Shown here: in pieces, positions 17,721-27,344 of the stretch
Numbering within the stretch: the stretch's first letter is position 1
Layout of the letters: each line of letters starts with the position of its first letter
NCBI RefSeq assembly: GCF_000973105.1
Contig: NC_015844.1
Coordinates: forward strand, 1,608,501-1,672,500
Source of the DNA: Zobellia galactanivorans
GTDB taxonomy: Bacteria; Bacteroidota; Bacteroidia; Flavobacteriales; Flavobacteriaceae
Length of the DNA: 64,000 nt
Direction of reading: 5' to 3'
The notes under the pieces: model-generated
Database searches by the model: none
The model's input: only the letters and a program-made list of their open reading frames with translations
What the model was told of the DNA's origin: nothing
Program-made: the position numbers and the translations under genes

Positions 17721-18218
17721 CTATAAAAAATTGAACACTGCCCCGATATTCACCATAAACTGGTTGTGTAATTTCTCGGCAGGTTCCAAATCTTCTATTT
17801 TATACTTTGCTATAGGGAAACCGATTTCGGTATAAATACCCAGTCCGTCGGAGAAAAAGAAACGCGCCCCTGTGTGAAACCCGAAATTCTTAAGTCCTAG
17901 ATCCAAACCCGGATATATATCGACTTCATCGCTAAGGCCGATGATATTCCCCAAATGAGCACTAAAGCGGGCCTTTAGATCAAACCGGTCCCAAGTACTG
18001 GCCGAAACGCTTTCATCTATACCCAACAAATAGGTCGAAGTTGCGCCAATAGATATATTTTCGCCCAGACCAAAGTCATATGACGCCATTATTCCGGTAC
18101 CATTATTCTGCAAATTGGCACCTACCTGAAACTTTTGATCATCTCTACCTTCATAAGCCTGTGCAGAAACAAAAGTAGTCGTAAGAAGTAAGCAAACGGA
18201 TAAAACGTAGAATTTCAT
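17721..18218 (-). CDS. Small outer-membrane beta-barrel protein (DUF6646-like)
   Basis: A 165-residue secreted protein with a signal peptide (MKFYVLSVCLLLTTTFVSAQ) followed by alternating amphipathic strands (KFQVGANLQNNGTGIMASYD, ISIGATSTYLLGI, LGIYTEIGFPIAKY) and a C-terminal strand ending in Phe-Leu, as expected of an eight-stranded barrel. It resembles a flavobacterial family I know as DUF6646, with moderate certainty. Function unknown. Confidence 0.65.
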   Translation of the reverse strand: MKFYVLSVCLLLTTTFVSAQAYEGRDDQKFQVGANLQNNGTGIMASYDFGLGENISIGATSTYLLGIDESVSASTWDRFDLKARFSAHLGNIIGLSDEVDIYPGLDLGLKNFGFHTGARFFFSDGLGIYTEIGFPIAKYKIEDLEPAEKLHNQFMVNIGAVFNFL

Positions 18219-18255
18219 TTAAAGTGTTTTTTAAGGAAAAGGATATTCAAAAAAA

Positions 18256-19116
18256 TTATTTAGCTGCTAACTTGGTGGTTCGCTCAATCGCCCTTTTATT
18301 TTTACCGTCTATCCATTTCTGACCTTGTATCTTTCGCATTAAAACGTCAAAATTACGCATTACGAAAACATTATAAAGCCCCTCGGCGAAATTTATAGGA
18401 TTCTTTGGCCAAGATCTTAGGCTCATGGAAAAACCTGGGGTTTTATATTTCATATAATGCCAATACCCTTCGGGCATATAGAGCACCTCCCCGTGATTGA
18501 GTTCCGCCTTAAAACCTCTGGCATTCCGCAAGGCCGGCCATTTTTCATAATCGGGATCGGAGAAGTCTATGCTTTCGTGCGCTATAAGCGAATTAGGAAC
18601 CTTATAGAGGTATTTCGTTTCGGATGGTGCAAATAAGATACACTCCTTTTTTCCTTCAAAGTGAAAATGAAAGATATTCGACATATCAATATCGTAATGC
18701 ATGAAAGTATACGATTCCCTTCCTCCAAAAAAAAGCATCGGTAACTTTTTCTTTAATTTCAATCCGAAATCGGGAAATTGATAGTCTTTTTGCAACTGGG
18801 GCACTTCCTTGAGTACATTCCAAAGAAAAATGCGGTATTTGGTAGGCTCTGCCTTTAGCAAATCTATGTATTCCGACATTTTCATTTGGGCGTGGGGCTC
18901 GTTAAAACCATCTTTATGGCTTACGGGCCGATCATCGTACAGGGGAACGACCTTGTCTCCCGCGACCTCACGGATATAATCAAGGTTCCACTTTTCAAAA
19001 GCGGGCCAATTTTCTATCGCACGCTCTATCACCACAGGTTTCTGCGGCTTAAAATAATGCTCTAAAAAGTCTTCCTTGGTTATAGTAGATACCCTAGGAA
19101 CAGCAGTTAACTTCAA
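18256..19116 (-). CDS. Cupin-like/JmjC-domain protein
   Basis: A 286-residue cytoplasmic protein of the cupin_8/JmjC fold, which includes Fe(II)/2-oxoglutarate hydroxylases. Characteristic features are the opening EHYFKPQKPVVIERAIENWP, the iron-binding HxD in FMHYDIDMSNIFH, and GEVLYMPEGYWHYMKY with the distal histidine. The product specificity cannot be told; relatives hydroxylate proteins or small molecules. A TAAATTTG box (19143-19150, minus strand) suggests its own promoter. Confidence 0.85.
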   Translation of the reverse strand: MKLTAVPRVSTITKEDFLEHYFKPQKPVVIERAIENWPAFEKWNLDYIREVAGDKVVPLYDDRPVSHKDGFNEPHAQMKMSEYIDLLKAEPTKYRIFLWNVLKEVPQLQKDYQFPDFGLKLKKKLPMLFFGGRESYTFMHYDIDMSNIFHFHFEGKKECILFAPSETKYLYKVPNSLIAHESIDFSDPDYEKWPALRNARGFKAELNHGEVLYMPEGYWHYMKYKTPGFSMSLRSWPKNPINFAEGLYNVFVMRNFDVLMRKIQGQKWIDGKNKRAIERTTKLAAK

Positions 19117-19192
19117 TGGAATCTTTATTGCAGTTTAAGCGGCAAATTTAAATAACGTTGTGGAAAGATTTTATTAAAATTAATTTAAATGA

Positions 19193-20287
19193 CTAATCTA
19201 CCACTTTGCTCTTTGCCTTGGCTTCTTCGTTACGTTCTATGGTATGCCCCGGTCGGCTCCATTTGGGCTTCTCGCCCAAGGGCTTCAATTTTGATTCCGC
19301 AGCTTCCACCGTCTTGGGTTGGGAAACTTTGGTAAAGGGCTTCTGGGGGTTCAGACCCAACATTTTGAACATCTCCATATCTTCGTTTACGTCAGGATTC
19401 GGAGTGGTCAACAACTTGTCTCCCGCAAAAATCGAATTGGCCCCCGCAAAGAAGCACATAGCCTGCCCTTCCCTGCTCATTTCGGTACGGCCGGCGGACA
19501 AACGCACCTGTGTTTCGGGCATAACGATACGGGTAGTGGCCACCATACGGATCATATCCCAAATAGAAACGGGCTCCATATCCTCCATCGGAGTACCTTC
19601 TACGGCCACCAAAGCGTTAATCGGAACAGATTCGGGCTGGGGATTCAAACTGGCCAAGGCCACCAACATTCCGGCGCGGTCTTCAATAGCCTCGCCCATA
19701 CCGATGATACCACCGCTACAAACCGTTACATTGCTCTTACGAACGTTATCTATGGTCTCTAAGCGATCCTCAAAAGCACGGGTAGAGATTACATCCTTAT
19801 AATAATCTTCAGAAGTATCCAGGTTGTGATTGTAAGCGTACAAACCTGCTTCGGCCAAACGTTGTGCCTGGTTTTCGGTCAACATACCTAGGGTACAGCA
19901 AACCTCCATATCAAGCTTGTTGATGGTGCGAACCATTTCTAAGACCTGATCGAACTCGGGTCCGTCTTTTACATTACGCCAAGCCGCCCCCATACAAACA
20001 CGCGAACTTCCCGAGGCCTTGGCCCTTAGCGCCTGCGCCTTTACATGCGAAACCGACATCAGGTCATTGCCCTCGATATCGGTGTGATAGCGGGCCGCTT
20101 GCGGACAATAGCCGCAGTCTTCGGGACAGCCCCCGGTCTTTATCGAAAGTAGGGTCGAAACCTGAACCGTATTCGGGTCGTGATGTTTTCTATGAATGGT
20201 GGCCGCATCGTAAAGCAGTTCCATCAAAGGTTTATTATATATATCAAGAATTTCTTCTTTCGTCCAATTATGTCTTGTTTCGCTCAT
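19193..20287 (-). CDS. bioB: Biotin synthase
   Basis: Radical SAM enzyme that inserts sulfur into dethiobiotin. From ATG 20287 the protein is 364 residues (MSETRHNWTKEEILDIYNKP). The CxxxCxxC cluster is C54, C58, C61 in GGCPEDCGYCPQ; further family motifs include AAWRNVKDGPEF, YNHNLDTSEDYY and RLSAGRTEM, with the arginine that binds the second, auxiliary cluster. The ATG eight codons upstream lies inside the promoter-proximal region and is less likely. bioB is separated from the other biotin genes by two flotillin-locus genes. Confidence 0.97.
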   Translation of the reverse strand: MSETRHNWTKEEILDIYNKPLMELLYDAATIHRKHHDPNTVQVSTLLSIKTGGCPEDCGYCPQAARYHTDIEGNDLMSVSHVKAQALRAKASGSSRVCMGAAWRNVKDGPEFDQVLEMVRTINKLDMEVCCTLGMLTENQAQRLAEAGLYAYNHNLDTSEDYYKDVISTRAFEDRLETIDNVRKSNVTVCSGGIIGMGEAIEDRAGMLVALASLNPQPESVPINALVAVEGTPMEDMEPVSIWDMIRMVATTRIVMPETQVRLSAGRTEMSREGQAMCFFAGANSIFAGDKLLTTPNPDVNEDMEMFKMLGLNPQKPFTKVSQPKTVEAAESKLKPLGEKPKWSRPGHTIERNEEAKAKSKVVD

Positions 20288-20308
20288 AGTCTTATTGAAA
20301 TCTCGGTT

Positions 20309-20340
20309 CAAAAATAACCTTTCTAAAATTGATATTCCAA
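20309..20340 (-). promoter_or_regulatory. Promoter of bioB
   Basis: Minus-strand TTG (20338-20340), 21-base spacer, TATTTTTG (20309-20316), 21 bases before the chosen bioB ATG. No biotin operator is recognisable. Confidence 0.7.
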
Positions 20341-20376
20341 ATTCGCCCCAACAATCCTACCCAAGCCCATAAAAAA

Positions 20377-20400
20377 GCCCGTGAAAATGAATCCACGGGC
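20377..20400 (-). terminator. Rho-independent terminator after the flotillin gene
   Basis: A 7-bp perfect stem GCCCGTG/CACGGGC with T-runs on both strands, 28 bases after the flotillin stop. It separates the flotillin unit from bioB. Confidence 0.8.
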
Positions 20401-20427
20401 TTTTGTTCTTTATGATTTAGAATCGCG

Positions 20428-21864
20428 TTACTCCTTATCGGATTCCTTATCGATCTCGTTCGCTTCGTTTTCCTGTGCCCTGGCGGCTTCGGCCACTTCC
20501 TTACCCTTCAAGTAGTCGGGCAATTGCATTCCGGCCATATTGAACATTTCCTGTAAAGGTGGAACGGACTTGTACATTCCAGAGATGAAGTTGGCGGTAG
20601 AGCCTTTTCCATCACCCGTCTTGGCGCCAGAATCCCATACGGTCACCTTATCTATTTTGATATTCTTGATAGCTTCGGCCTGGGTTTTCACCAGTTCAGG
20701 AAGCTTATCGGCCACTAACAACAGTACGGCGTCTTTAGGACTGTTACCTGCCGCTTTTACGATTTCATCGAAACCTTGTGCCTGTTTGGTCAATATTTCA
20801 AAAAGACCCTTCGCTTCGGCCTGTGCCTTGAAAAGGATTGCATCGGCCTCACCTCTTGCCCTTCTACGGATCATTTCCGCTTCGGCTTCGGCAGCGATCT
20901 CTACTTTCTTTTTATCGATTTCCGCAGGAACTACAATATCGGCCATTTGTGAGCTACGAACCCTTTCGGCCCTTGCAATTTCCGCATCTTTTTCAGCAGC
21001 ATACGATTCTTCCAAAGCTTTTGCCGCCTGTACTTTCTCCGCTGCGATCGCAGTTCTTTCGGCCTCGGCCTCGCGCTGACGACGCAAGGAATCAGAATTC
21101 GCCACATTAATTTTCGCAATGTTCTCCCCTTCAACGGCCTGGGCATTGGCAGCGGCCACTTGGGTACGCTCATCTTGAACGGCATTGGCCTCACCAATGG
21201 AACCGTCCCTGTTTTTCTCCGCAACGGATTTTCTTGCCGCGTTAATGGCATGTGCCGCAGCTTCTTTACCCAGTGCTTCTATATAGCCCGACTCATCAAC
21301 AATATCCGTAATGTTTACGTTAATGAGTTTTAGTCCCACTTTCTTTAATTCCGATTCTACACTCTGAGAGATATTCGTCAAAAATTTATCCCTATCCGAG
21401 TTAATTTCCTCAATATCCATTGAAGCCACTACCAAACGCAACTGACCGAAAATAATTTCCTTGGCCAAGTCTTGCACTTCTTGCATACCCTGACCCAAAA
21501 GACGTTCGGCGGCATTTTGCATGATTCCGGGTTCGGTAGAGATACCGATGGTAAAACGGGAAGGTACGTTTACCCTAATATTCTGTTTACTCAAGGCATT
21601 TACCAGGTTTACCTCGATTGAAATAGGCGTCAGGTCCAAGTATTCGTAATCTTGGATAACCGGCCAGATAAAGGCTGCACCACCGTGTATACACTTGGCA
21701 GAACTACCTTCTCCCACCTTTCCGTAAACCACAAGGATACGGTCGGAAGGACAGCGTTTGTACCGTCTGATAAACGATATGATAATGATAAAAAAGAAAA
21801 GAATGGCAAAGCCAATGGCAAGCAACGAAGCGCTTCCCGCAAGTTGTAGGGGTACTGATAGCAT
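20428..21864 (-). CDS. Flotillin-family SPFH membrane protein
   Basis: A 478-residue membrane scaffold protein. One N-terminal transmembrane helix (about 10-32) is followed by an SPFH/band-7 domain (about 45-220; RFTIGISTEPGIMQNAAERL) and a long Ala/Glu-rich coiled coil (about 225-390; repeated EA, AEAER and KVQAAKA heptads), then a C-terminal region (ISGMYKSVPPLQEMFNMAGM). Flotillins organise membrane microdomains in bacteria. The upstream NfeD-like gene ends 4 bases away, the usual flotillin-NfeD pairing. Confidence 0.93.
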   Translation of the reverse strand: MLSVPLQLAGSASLLAIGFAILFFFIIIISFIRRYKRCPSDRILVVYGKVGEGSSAKCIHGGAAFIWPVIQDYEYLDLTPISIEVNLVNALSKQNIRVNVPSRFTIGISTEPGIMQNAAERLLGQGMQEVQDLAKEIIFGQLRLVVASMDIEEINSDRDKFLTNISQSVESELKKVGLKLINVNITDIVDESGYIEALGKEAAAHAINAARKSVAEKNRDGSIGEANAVQDERTQVAAANAQAVEGENIAKINVANSDSLRRQREAEAERTAIAAEKVQAAKALEESYAAEKDAEIARAERVRSSQMADIVVPAEIDKKKVEIAAEAEAEMIRRRARGEADAILFKAQAEAKGLFEILTKQAQGFDEIVKAAGNSPKDAVLLLVADKLPELVKTQAEAIKNIKIDKVTVWDSGAKTGDGKGSTANFISGMYKSVPPLQEMFNMAGMQLPDYLKGKEVAEAARAQENEANEIDKESDKE

Positions 21865-21868
21865 TTAG

Positions 21869-22447
21869 TTAATTATTTATGGGTTCAACAATTAAAATTC
21901 CGTTCGCGGTCACTTCCTTTACGACGACCACATCGCCCTGCACCAGGTCTTTATCGGCGTTGGTCAATGCTTCCAATTCACGTAGCGTGCCCTGCACATT
22001 GATACTTACTTTACCGATGCTCTTGCGATTGGCCCCAATGGTCAAATACACCTCGCCGATCTGGTTCAATGCATTCTTTAGTTTTAGGGTTCCACTGCTC
22101 TGCAATTTGCCTAAATAATAGAACAGCGAAGCCATGGCCAACATCATAAGCAAACCGCATATGACAGATATAACCACCGTAAGGCCTTTTGCTACTCCGG
22201 CGTCTAAACAAGCAATGCCCGACCATCCGAATATGGTAAAAAAGCCGACAAGGTTTTTAAAGGATAAAAATTGAAATTCTATACCGGTGTCGCCCTCTAT
22301 CTCAACATCGACATCACCCTCGATGTCGTCTATCTCCCCTCCGATAAAGGTCATTATCAATAAAATAATGAGAATAATGGATGCCGTTATGGCTGTGACC
22401 CAGTAGATTTTTTCGAACAACGTCATCATTTCGAACCCTAGTTCCAT
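21869..22447 (-). CDS. NfeD-like membrane protein with OB-fold domain
   Basis: A 192-residue protein with transmembrane segments near 13-36 and a pair between about 60 and 112, then a C-terminal OB-type domain (about 120-190; IGEVYLTIGANRKSIGKVSI, DLVQGDVVVVKEVTANGILI). An acidic loop (GEIDDIEGDVDVEIEGDTG) separates the first and second membrane parts. NfeD proteins act with flotillin/SPFH partners; here the flotillin gene follows after 4 bases. ATGs at codons 1, 7 and 8 are possible starts. Confidence 0.82.
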   Translation of the reverse strand: MELGFEMMTLFEKIYWVTAITASIILIILLIMTFIGGEIDDIEGDVDVEIEGDTGIEFQFLSFKNLVGFFTIFGWSGIACLDAGVAKGLTVVISVICGLLMMLAMASLFYYLGKLQSSGTLKLKNALNQIGEVYLTIGANRKSIGKVSINVQGTLRELEALTNADKDLVQGDVVVVKEVTANGILIVEPINN

Positions 22448-22519
22448 AAGCTAAAAAAAAGTTTAGGTTGGCGATTAAAGATAAGAATAATCTCACTTCA
22501 ATCGAATTCAAAAAGCAGG

Positions 22520-23707
22520 CTAGACCTTACGGGACAACAGAATGGAAACCGCATTACCACCGAAACCTACTGCATTTACCAGTATTTTCCCAAGCTTTCC
22601 CGGTGCTGAAGCATTCGTAACAAATGGTACTTTTATCAGCTGTTGTTCTTGCAACATCAAGACCGCCAGTTCTATGCTTAACGCTCCCGACGCTCCAAAA
22701 GTATGCCCTACTTTCCATTTATTTGTAGTCAAAAACGGTAAGTTGTTACAGAATACTTTTTCAATGGCCTTATATTCAGATATATCGCCCTTGACAGTAC
22801 CCGGTGCATGCATTACGATGGCATCTACCTCATCGGGATGAATTTCGCCCAAGGCCATCTTCATGGAGGCCTGAAAACACTCGGCATCTGTAGAAATAGA
22901 GATATTATGGCGCAAGGGTTCCGTTGCGTAGCCCACTCCTTCGATAACGGCCAAGGTCTTCTCTGTCAACCCTTTTTCCAAGCAGATTACAGAAGCCCCT
23001 TCACCGAGGATCATAGTACTTTTTTCCTTTTCAAAGTCCAAAGCACGACTGGGGAAACCTCCATTTCCTTCGGAAGCGTTCTCCTCCCGATACTGCGAAT
23101 AAATTTTGAGAGCCTTCATTTGCGCAATGGTGAAAGGGGTCAATGGAGCCTCGCTTCCCCCTACCAGAAACTTGTTGGCCATACCGCTTCTTAGCCATGC
23201 CACTCCGTTTAAAACGGCATGAAGGGCCGTAGAACACGTAATGGAATGCGAAATCTCGGGACCTTTGGTCTTTAGGTCGTGTGCCACCCAAGACGAAATA
23301 TTCCCCAAGGTGGTGGTAGGCGACGAGAGTGTTGCCGTTCTATTGTTTTCAAGGAATTCTTGATGGTATTTTTCGAAGAGTGCCGTTGCCCCACGTGATG
23401 AACCGATATTGACGCCAAAATCATCGCCCGCCTTCCATCCGGCTTTGGCAATTGCATCCCTCGAGGCATAAAGTGCGAACAAGACCGAATCGTCAAGGCT
23501 TTTGTATTTGTTGTCGGAATTTCTTAGCTGTTCTATCTCCTCCTTTGAGTCCTTTGACAAGGGGGCGGCCCATTCCTTGGTTTCACCAAAATCCTTTTGT
23601 TCAAAAAGATGGCTGTCTTTAAGGTAGCTCTCCCAGGTTTCCCCTGAAGTTTTTCCCAACGGGGAAATTGAGCCTATTGCGGTAATGGATATCGGTTGTT
23701 CTTTCAA
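22520..23707 (-). CDS. Beta-ketoacyl-ACP synthase in the biotin cluster
   Basis: A 395-residue thiolase-fold condensing enzyme of the KAS I/II type. The active-site Cys is C158 (HSITCSTALHA), the first His lies in IVMHAPGTVKGD (where FabF has HGTGT) and the second in KWKVGHTFGASGALS, so the Cys-His-His triad is complete. It starts 9 bases after bioA and is clearly in its operon. Condensing enzymes in biotin clusters may help make the pimeloyl moiety; no bioC or bioH is present in the window. A specialised role in pimelate synthesis is inference. Confidence 0.88.
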   Translation of the reverse strand: MKEQPISITAIGSISPLGKTSGETWESYLKDSHLFEQKDFGETKEWAAPLSKDSKEEIEQLRNSDNKYKSLDDSVLFALYASRDAIAKAGWKAGDDFGVNIGSSRGATALFEKYHQEFLENNRTATLSSPTTTLGNISSWVAHDLKTKGPEISHSITCSTALHAVLNGVAWLRSGMANKFLVGGSEAPLTPFTIAQMKALKIYSQYREENASEGNGGFPSRALDFEKEKSTMILGEGASVICLEKGLTEKTLAVIEGVGYATEPLRHNISISTDAECFQASMKMALGEIHPDEVDAIVMHAPGTVKGDISEYKAIEKVFCNNLPFLTTNKWKVGHTFGASGALSIELAVLMLQEQQLIKVPFVTNASAPGKLGKILVNAVGFGGNAVSILLSRKV

Positions 23708-23716
23708 GCGTTGGAT

Positions 23717-25018
23717 TTAAATACGGTTCAGTAGATCCTCTATGGTAGCATATATTTTCTGCAGCTGCGCATCGGTAATGACATATGGTGCAGAAATATA
23801 AACGGTACTACCCAAAGGCCGCAAAAATACCCCATTATTCATGAAATGCCTGAAAATTTGGTCGCGTAAATTGCCATAACGCTCCATTTTCACGTTCAGG
23901 TCCAACGCATATATGATTCCGCACTGTCGTGTACGGGCCACCTTGGGGTGATTCTTTATTTTAAGATCGAAGCCCTGGTGTGAGGCGATTATTCTTTTGA
24001 TACTGTCTTGGATCTCTTGTGACCGTAGCAGGTCTAAGCCTGCCAAAGCTGCCGTACAGGCCAAGGGATTGGCCGTATAGGTATGCCCGTGGAACAAGCC
24101 TTTTGCCAGGTCATCACTATAAAACGCGTTGTAAACCTCTAGGGTACAACTCGTAATTGCCATAGGCACCAGTCCCGCCGTTAGGGCTTTCGACATACAT
24201 ATGATATCGGGTTTGGAAGCTATGTGGTCGGAAGCAAAAGCCTTTCCGGTCTTACCGAAGCCCGTCATTACCTCATCGGCGATCGTAAGTACCCCGTGTT
24301 TTTTCAAAAGCACCAATATGCGGTCTAGGTTTTCGGCCTTGTGCATCTTCATGGCCGCGGCGCCTTGTACCAAAGGCTCGTAAATGAACCCTGCAATATC
24401 GTTTTGTTGCAACCTGGCTTCCAATTGTAGCAGAATGCTTTCTATATTTTCATCGGTGGGCACGGCTATTCGCTCCACATCAATAAAAAACTCCTCGAAT
24501 GGACCGTTGTAAACCGATAGTCCAGAAACGGACATCGCCCCGAAGGTATCCCCATGAAACCCCTCCTCAAAGGCCAGAAGGGTCTTGCGCTTTCTGCCTT
24601 GGTTAAAATGGAATTGCAAGGCCATTTTGATCCCGATTTCCGTAGCCGTAGAGCCATTATCGGAAAAGAAAAGTTTCTCTTGGTTTTCGGGCAGTAACTT
24701 TATCAGTTCTTCCGACAGTTTTACGGCAGGCTCATGGGTAAAACCACTGAAGACCACTTGATCCAATTTTTGCATCTGGGCGTAGACCCTATCGGTGATA
24801 TAGGTATTACAATGACCATAGGCACTGGTATACCAAGAAGCGATACCATCTATATACTCCTTTCCATCCTCATCGTACAAAACCACACCTTTCGCCTTGG
24901 CGATCCCTAACATATCAGGATGCAACTTATGCTGTGTTAAAGGGTGCCATAAGTGCTTTTTATCCCTAAGTGATAAACTTTCCCTTACCAGGGTTTCTGA
25001 CGCGTTTGCCTTCTTCAT
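23717..25018 (-). CDS. bioA: Adenosylmethionine-8-amino-7-oxononanoate aminotransferase
   Basis: PLP-dependent class III aminotransferase that makes 7,8-diaminononanoate with SAM as amino donor. Its 433 residues include LWHPLTQH near the start, GIASWYTSAYGHCNTYI, FSDNGSTATEIGIKMALQF, DEVMTGFGKTGKAFASD and the PLP lysine in MSKALTAGLVPMAI. First gene of a leftward pair with the ketoacyl synthase; a CATCTTTG box just before the start resembles a -7 element. Confidence 0.96.
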   Translation of the reverse strand: MKKANASETLVRESLSLRDKKHLWHPLTQHKLHPDMLGIAKAKGVVLYDEDGKEYIDGIASWYTSAYGHCNTYITDRVYAQMQKLDQVVFSGFTHEPAVKLSEELIKLLPENQEKLFFSDNGSTATEIGIKMALQFHFNQGRKRKTLLAFEEGFHGDTFGAMSVSGLSVYNGPFEEFFIDVERIAVPTDENIESILLQLEARLQQNDIAGFIYEPLVQGAAAMKMHKAENLDRILVLLKKHGVLTIADEVMTGFGKTGKAFASDHIASKPDIICMSKALTAGLVPMAITSCTLEVYNAFYSDDLAKGLFHGHTYTANPLACTAALAGLDLLRSQEIQDSIKRIIASHQGFDLKIKNHPKVARTRQCGIIYALDLNVKMERYGNLRDQIFRHFMNNGVFLRPLGSTVYISAPYVITDAQLQKIYATIEDLLNRI

Positions 25019-25093
25019 AATGCAAAGATGAGAAATTAAAACTTTTTTTTTGAAGTATTTTGTTGATCTTTAGCCTAGAAAAATCAAAGGAAA

Positions 25094-26719
25094 ATGAAAT
25101 TTTTTGATGTCGGATTTTTACACCCGACCAATACAAAAAACCTATATCGGCTATCGTTTTTAATCATTGTCCTCTACACGATATCCCTTTTTTACAATCT
25201 GCACCTCGCACCCTTGTATTCGGAAGAACCACGGCGTGCATTGGTAGCCTTGGAAATGCTGTTGAACAACAACTTTGTAGTCACCACCATTCTAAAACAA
25301 ACCTTTTACGACCACCCGCCATTATGGAACATTGTACTCGCCGGAAGCATAAAGCTCTTTGGTTACAACACCTTTGCCCTTCGTTTTCCTTCGGCATTTT
25401 CACTTCTGCTCACGGGCATTCTTGCCTTTTACATGGGCAGAAAATACATTAACACCAAATTCGGCATCTTAAGCGCCTTCTATTACTTGGTCTGTGCCGA
25501 CCTTTATTTCTATTTTTCCGTAACCGCCGAAATCGATATCTTTTACTCCCTACTGGTCACCCTTAGCATATTCAGCATCTTTCATTTTTACGAACAGAAA
25601 CAGTTTTACCGTCTTTTTGGTGCTGCCTATTTTTTTATTACCCTTGCCTTTTTGACCAAGGGCTTTGCCTCTTTCGCCTTTATAATAATCACCTTGGGCT
25701 CATACCTATTGTATAAAAAAGACCTCAAGCGACTTTTCTCTTGGCCACATATCTTTTGCGCCCTCTTATCTGCGGCTGCGGTCTATTTCTACTTTTATAT
25801 TTACGGAAGTTATGAGAACCTAGGCAGGTATATTTCGGAAATGTGGGGCCTAACACAACAGCGCACCTTACTCAGCGACCGGTTTGATGGAATCGTAAAA
25901 CACCTATTCATGTTTCCCTTGAATTTCTTAGGCGTGATCTTTCCCTCTACCCTGTTCCTATTGTTTATTTGGAAAAAAGAACAGATACAAAACATCAAGG
26001 CACAACCCTACCTTGTTTTTCTGGTCATCGCCTTTATCGCCAACTTTTTGGTGTATTGGGTTTCTCCCGGAGCTAGAATCAGGTACACCTATATGTTCTT
26101 CCCCATGGTAGTAACCGTATTGAGCTACCCTTTGTTTCTTCGGCTAAAAGAAACCAACTGGAAACACAAGGCCTATCACACTCTTTTTAAGGTAATCATG
26201 GCCATTGCCGCCCTTGCCTGTATGGTGATTCCGTTTGTGGGCTATTTTTCCATTTTACCCCATCTAAAATACACCATGCCACTTTTCGGACTGCTTCTTG
26301 TGCTCACCCTTGTGTTTCACCATAAGACCATCGGATACACCAAACACCTTTTCGTTATTACCTTTATCGTACTCTGTAGATTGGTCTTTGACCATGTGGC
26401 CCTACCCATGAAGGCCTTGACCTCATCCGGGGCAGCACACAAGAGCTATGCCGAGGACATTTATAAGATTATAGGCGAGGACGAAACTCCGCTTTACGTA
26501 TTTACACAGGAAGATTTACGGACCCACATCCAAACGCCGTTCAAATTATACGAAACGGCATCATATCTAGAAATGTCGCGCAAGTCAATCGTAATGAATA
26601 CGGATCAGTGTGAGTTGCCCGGCTACTATATTTTCAACAAGCAGAACCTAGAAGGCCGCGAACCCCTATACGAATTCACCATAAGCAAGGTAGATTTGGC
26701 CTTGGTAAAAATAGACTGA
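25094..26719 (+). CDS. ArnT-like glycosyltransferase (GT39/GT83 family)
   Basis: A 541-residue polytopic inner-membrane protein. The first periplasmic loop carries LYSEEPRRALVALEML, matching the acidic catalytic motif of dolichyl-mannosyl/ArnT-type transferases, followed by KQTFYDHPPLWNIVLAGSIK. At least ten hydrophobic helices follow, then a soluble C-terminal domain (about 440-541). Such enzymes move a sugar from a polyprenyl carrier to lipid A or protein. It is inserted on the opposite strand between bioA and bioD, probably with no biochemical link to biotin. Confidence 0.9.
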   Translation: MKFFDVGFLHPTNTKNLYRLSFLIIVLYTISLFYNLHLAPLYSEEPRRALVALEMLLNNNFVVTTILKQTFYDHPPLWNIVLAGSIKLFGYNTFALRFPSAFSLLLTGILAFYMGRKYINTKFGILSAFYYLVCADLYFYFSVTAEIDIFYSLLVTLSIFSIFHFYEQKQFYRLFGAAYFFITLAFLTKGFASFAFIIITLGSYLLYKKDLKRLFSWPHIFCALLSAAAVYFYFYIYGSYENLGRYISEMWGLTQQRTLLSDRFDGIVKHLFMFPLNFLGVIFPSTLFLLFIWKKEQIQNIKAQPYLVFLVIAFIANFLVYWVSPGARIRYTYMFFPMVVTVLSYPLFLRLKETNWKHKAYHTLFKVIMAIAALACMVIPFVGYFSILPHLKYTMPLFGLLLVLTLVFHHKTIGYTKHLFVITFIVLCRLVFDHVALPMKALTSSGAAHKSYAEDIYKIIGEDETPLYVFTQEDLRTHIQTPFKLYETASYLEMSRKSIVMNTDQCELPGYYIFNKQNLEGREPLYEFTISKVDLALVKID

Positions 26720-26725
26720 GTCTAC

Positions 26726-27343
26726 CTAGAGCGTTTTCAATATGGAAGCGAACTTATCGGCGTATCTTTTAACGACGGCCTTGTCAAAAACAGGCTCCTC
26801 ATCTATACGACCGATCAAGGATGCCCCTGTTTTGTGCAGGATGATATTTTCAGATTCCGGATCGGCATCCCCACTAAAGAGTATGGAAACATCATATCCT
26901 TTTTGTTGTAACCAACCCACGGTCAACAAGGTGTGGTTGATACTGCCCAAATAATGTCTCGAAACTACTACAACATGATAAGTAGGCATAATGATATCTA
27001 GCACGGTGTCGTTTTCGTTCAAAGGAACCAAAATCCCCCCTGCCCCTTCGATCACCAAGGCATTATCCGTCTCGGGCAAAACAATATCAAGTCGATCTAT
27101 ACTTACCCCTTCTTTTTCCGCCGCCGCATGTGGGCTCATAGGTGTTTTCAGTTCATAGCTGCTTTTATGAATGACCGTTTTATCATTTGAAACCAAAGAC
27201 TTCACCTTGTCACTATCGGTATAATCCAGCTCTCCCGCCTGAACGGGTTTCCAGTAATCCGCTTCAAGGGCTTCGGCAATAATTGCGGAAGCTATGGTCT
27301 TTCCTACTTCGGTAGATATTCCTGTCACAAAAATTTGCTGCAT
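26726..27343 (-). CDS. bioD: Dethiobiotin synthetase
   Basis: ATP-dependent carboxylase that closes the ureido ring of dethiobiotin. The 205 residues start with the P-loop variant GISTEVGKTIAS, followed by YWKPVQAGEL, SYELKTPMSPHAAAEKEGV and IEGAGGILVPLNEND, all family landmarks. Last gene of the bioF-DUF2007-bioD operon, one base after the DUF2007 stop codon. Confidence 0.96.
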   Translation of the reverse strand: MQQIFVTGISTEVGKTIASAIIAEALEADYWKPVQAGELDYTDSDKVKSLVSNDKTVIHKSSYELKTPMSPHAAAEKEGVSIDRLDIVLPETDNALVIEGAGGILVPLNENDTVLDIIMPTYHVVVVSRHYLGSINHTLLTVGWLQQKGYDVSILFSGDADPESENIILHKTGASLIGRIDEEPVFDKAVVKRYADKFASILKTL

Positions 27344-27344
27344 G

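Noticed and set aside
20540-21110. Long open frames antisense to the flotillin gene (90 and 179 codons).
   Set aside because: They mirror the Ala/Glu-rich coiled-coil codons of the flotillin; no start signal or family resemblance.
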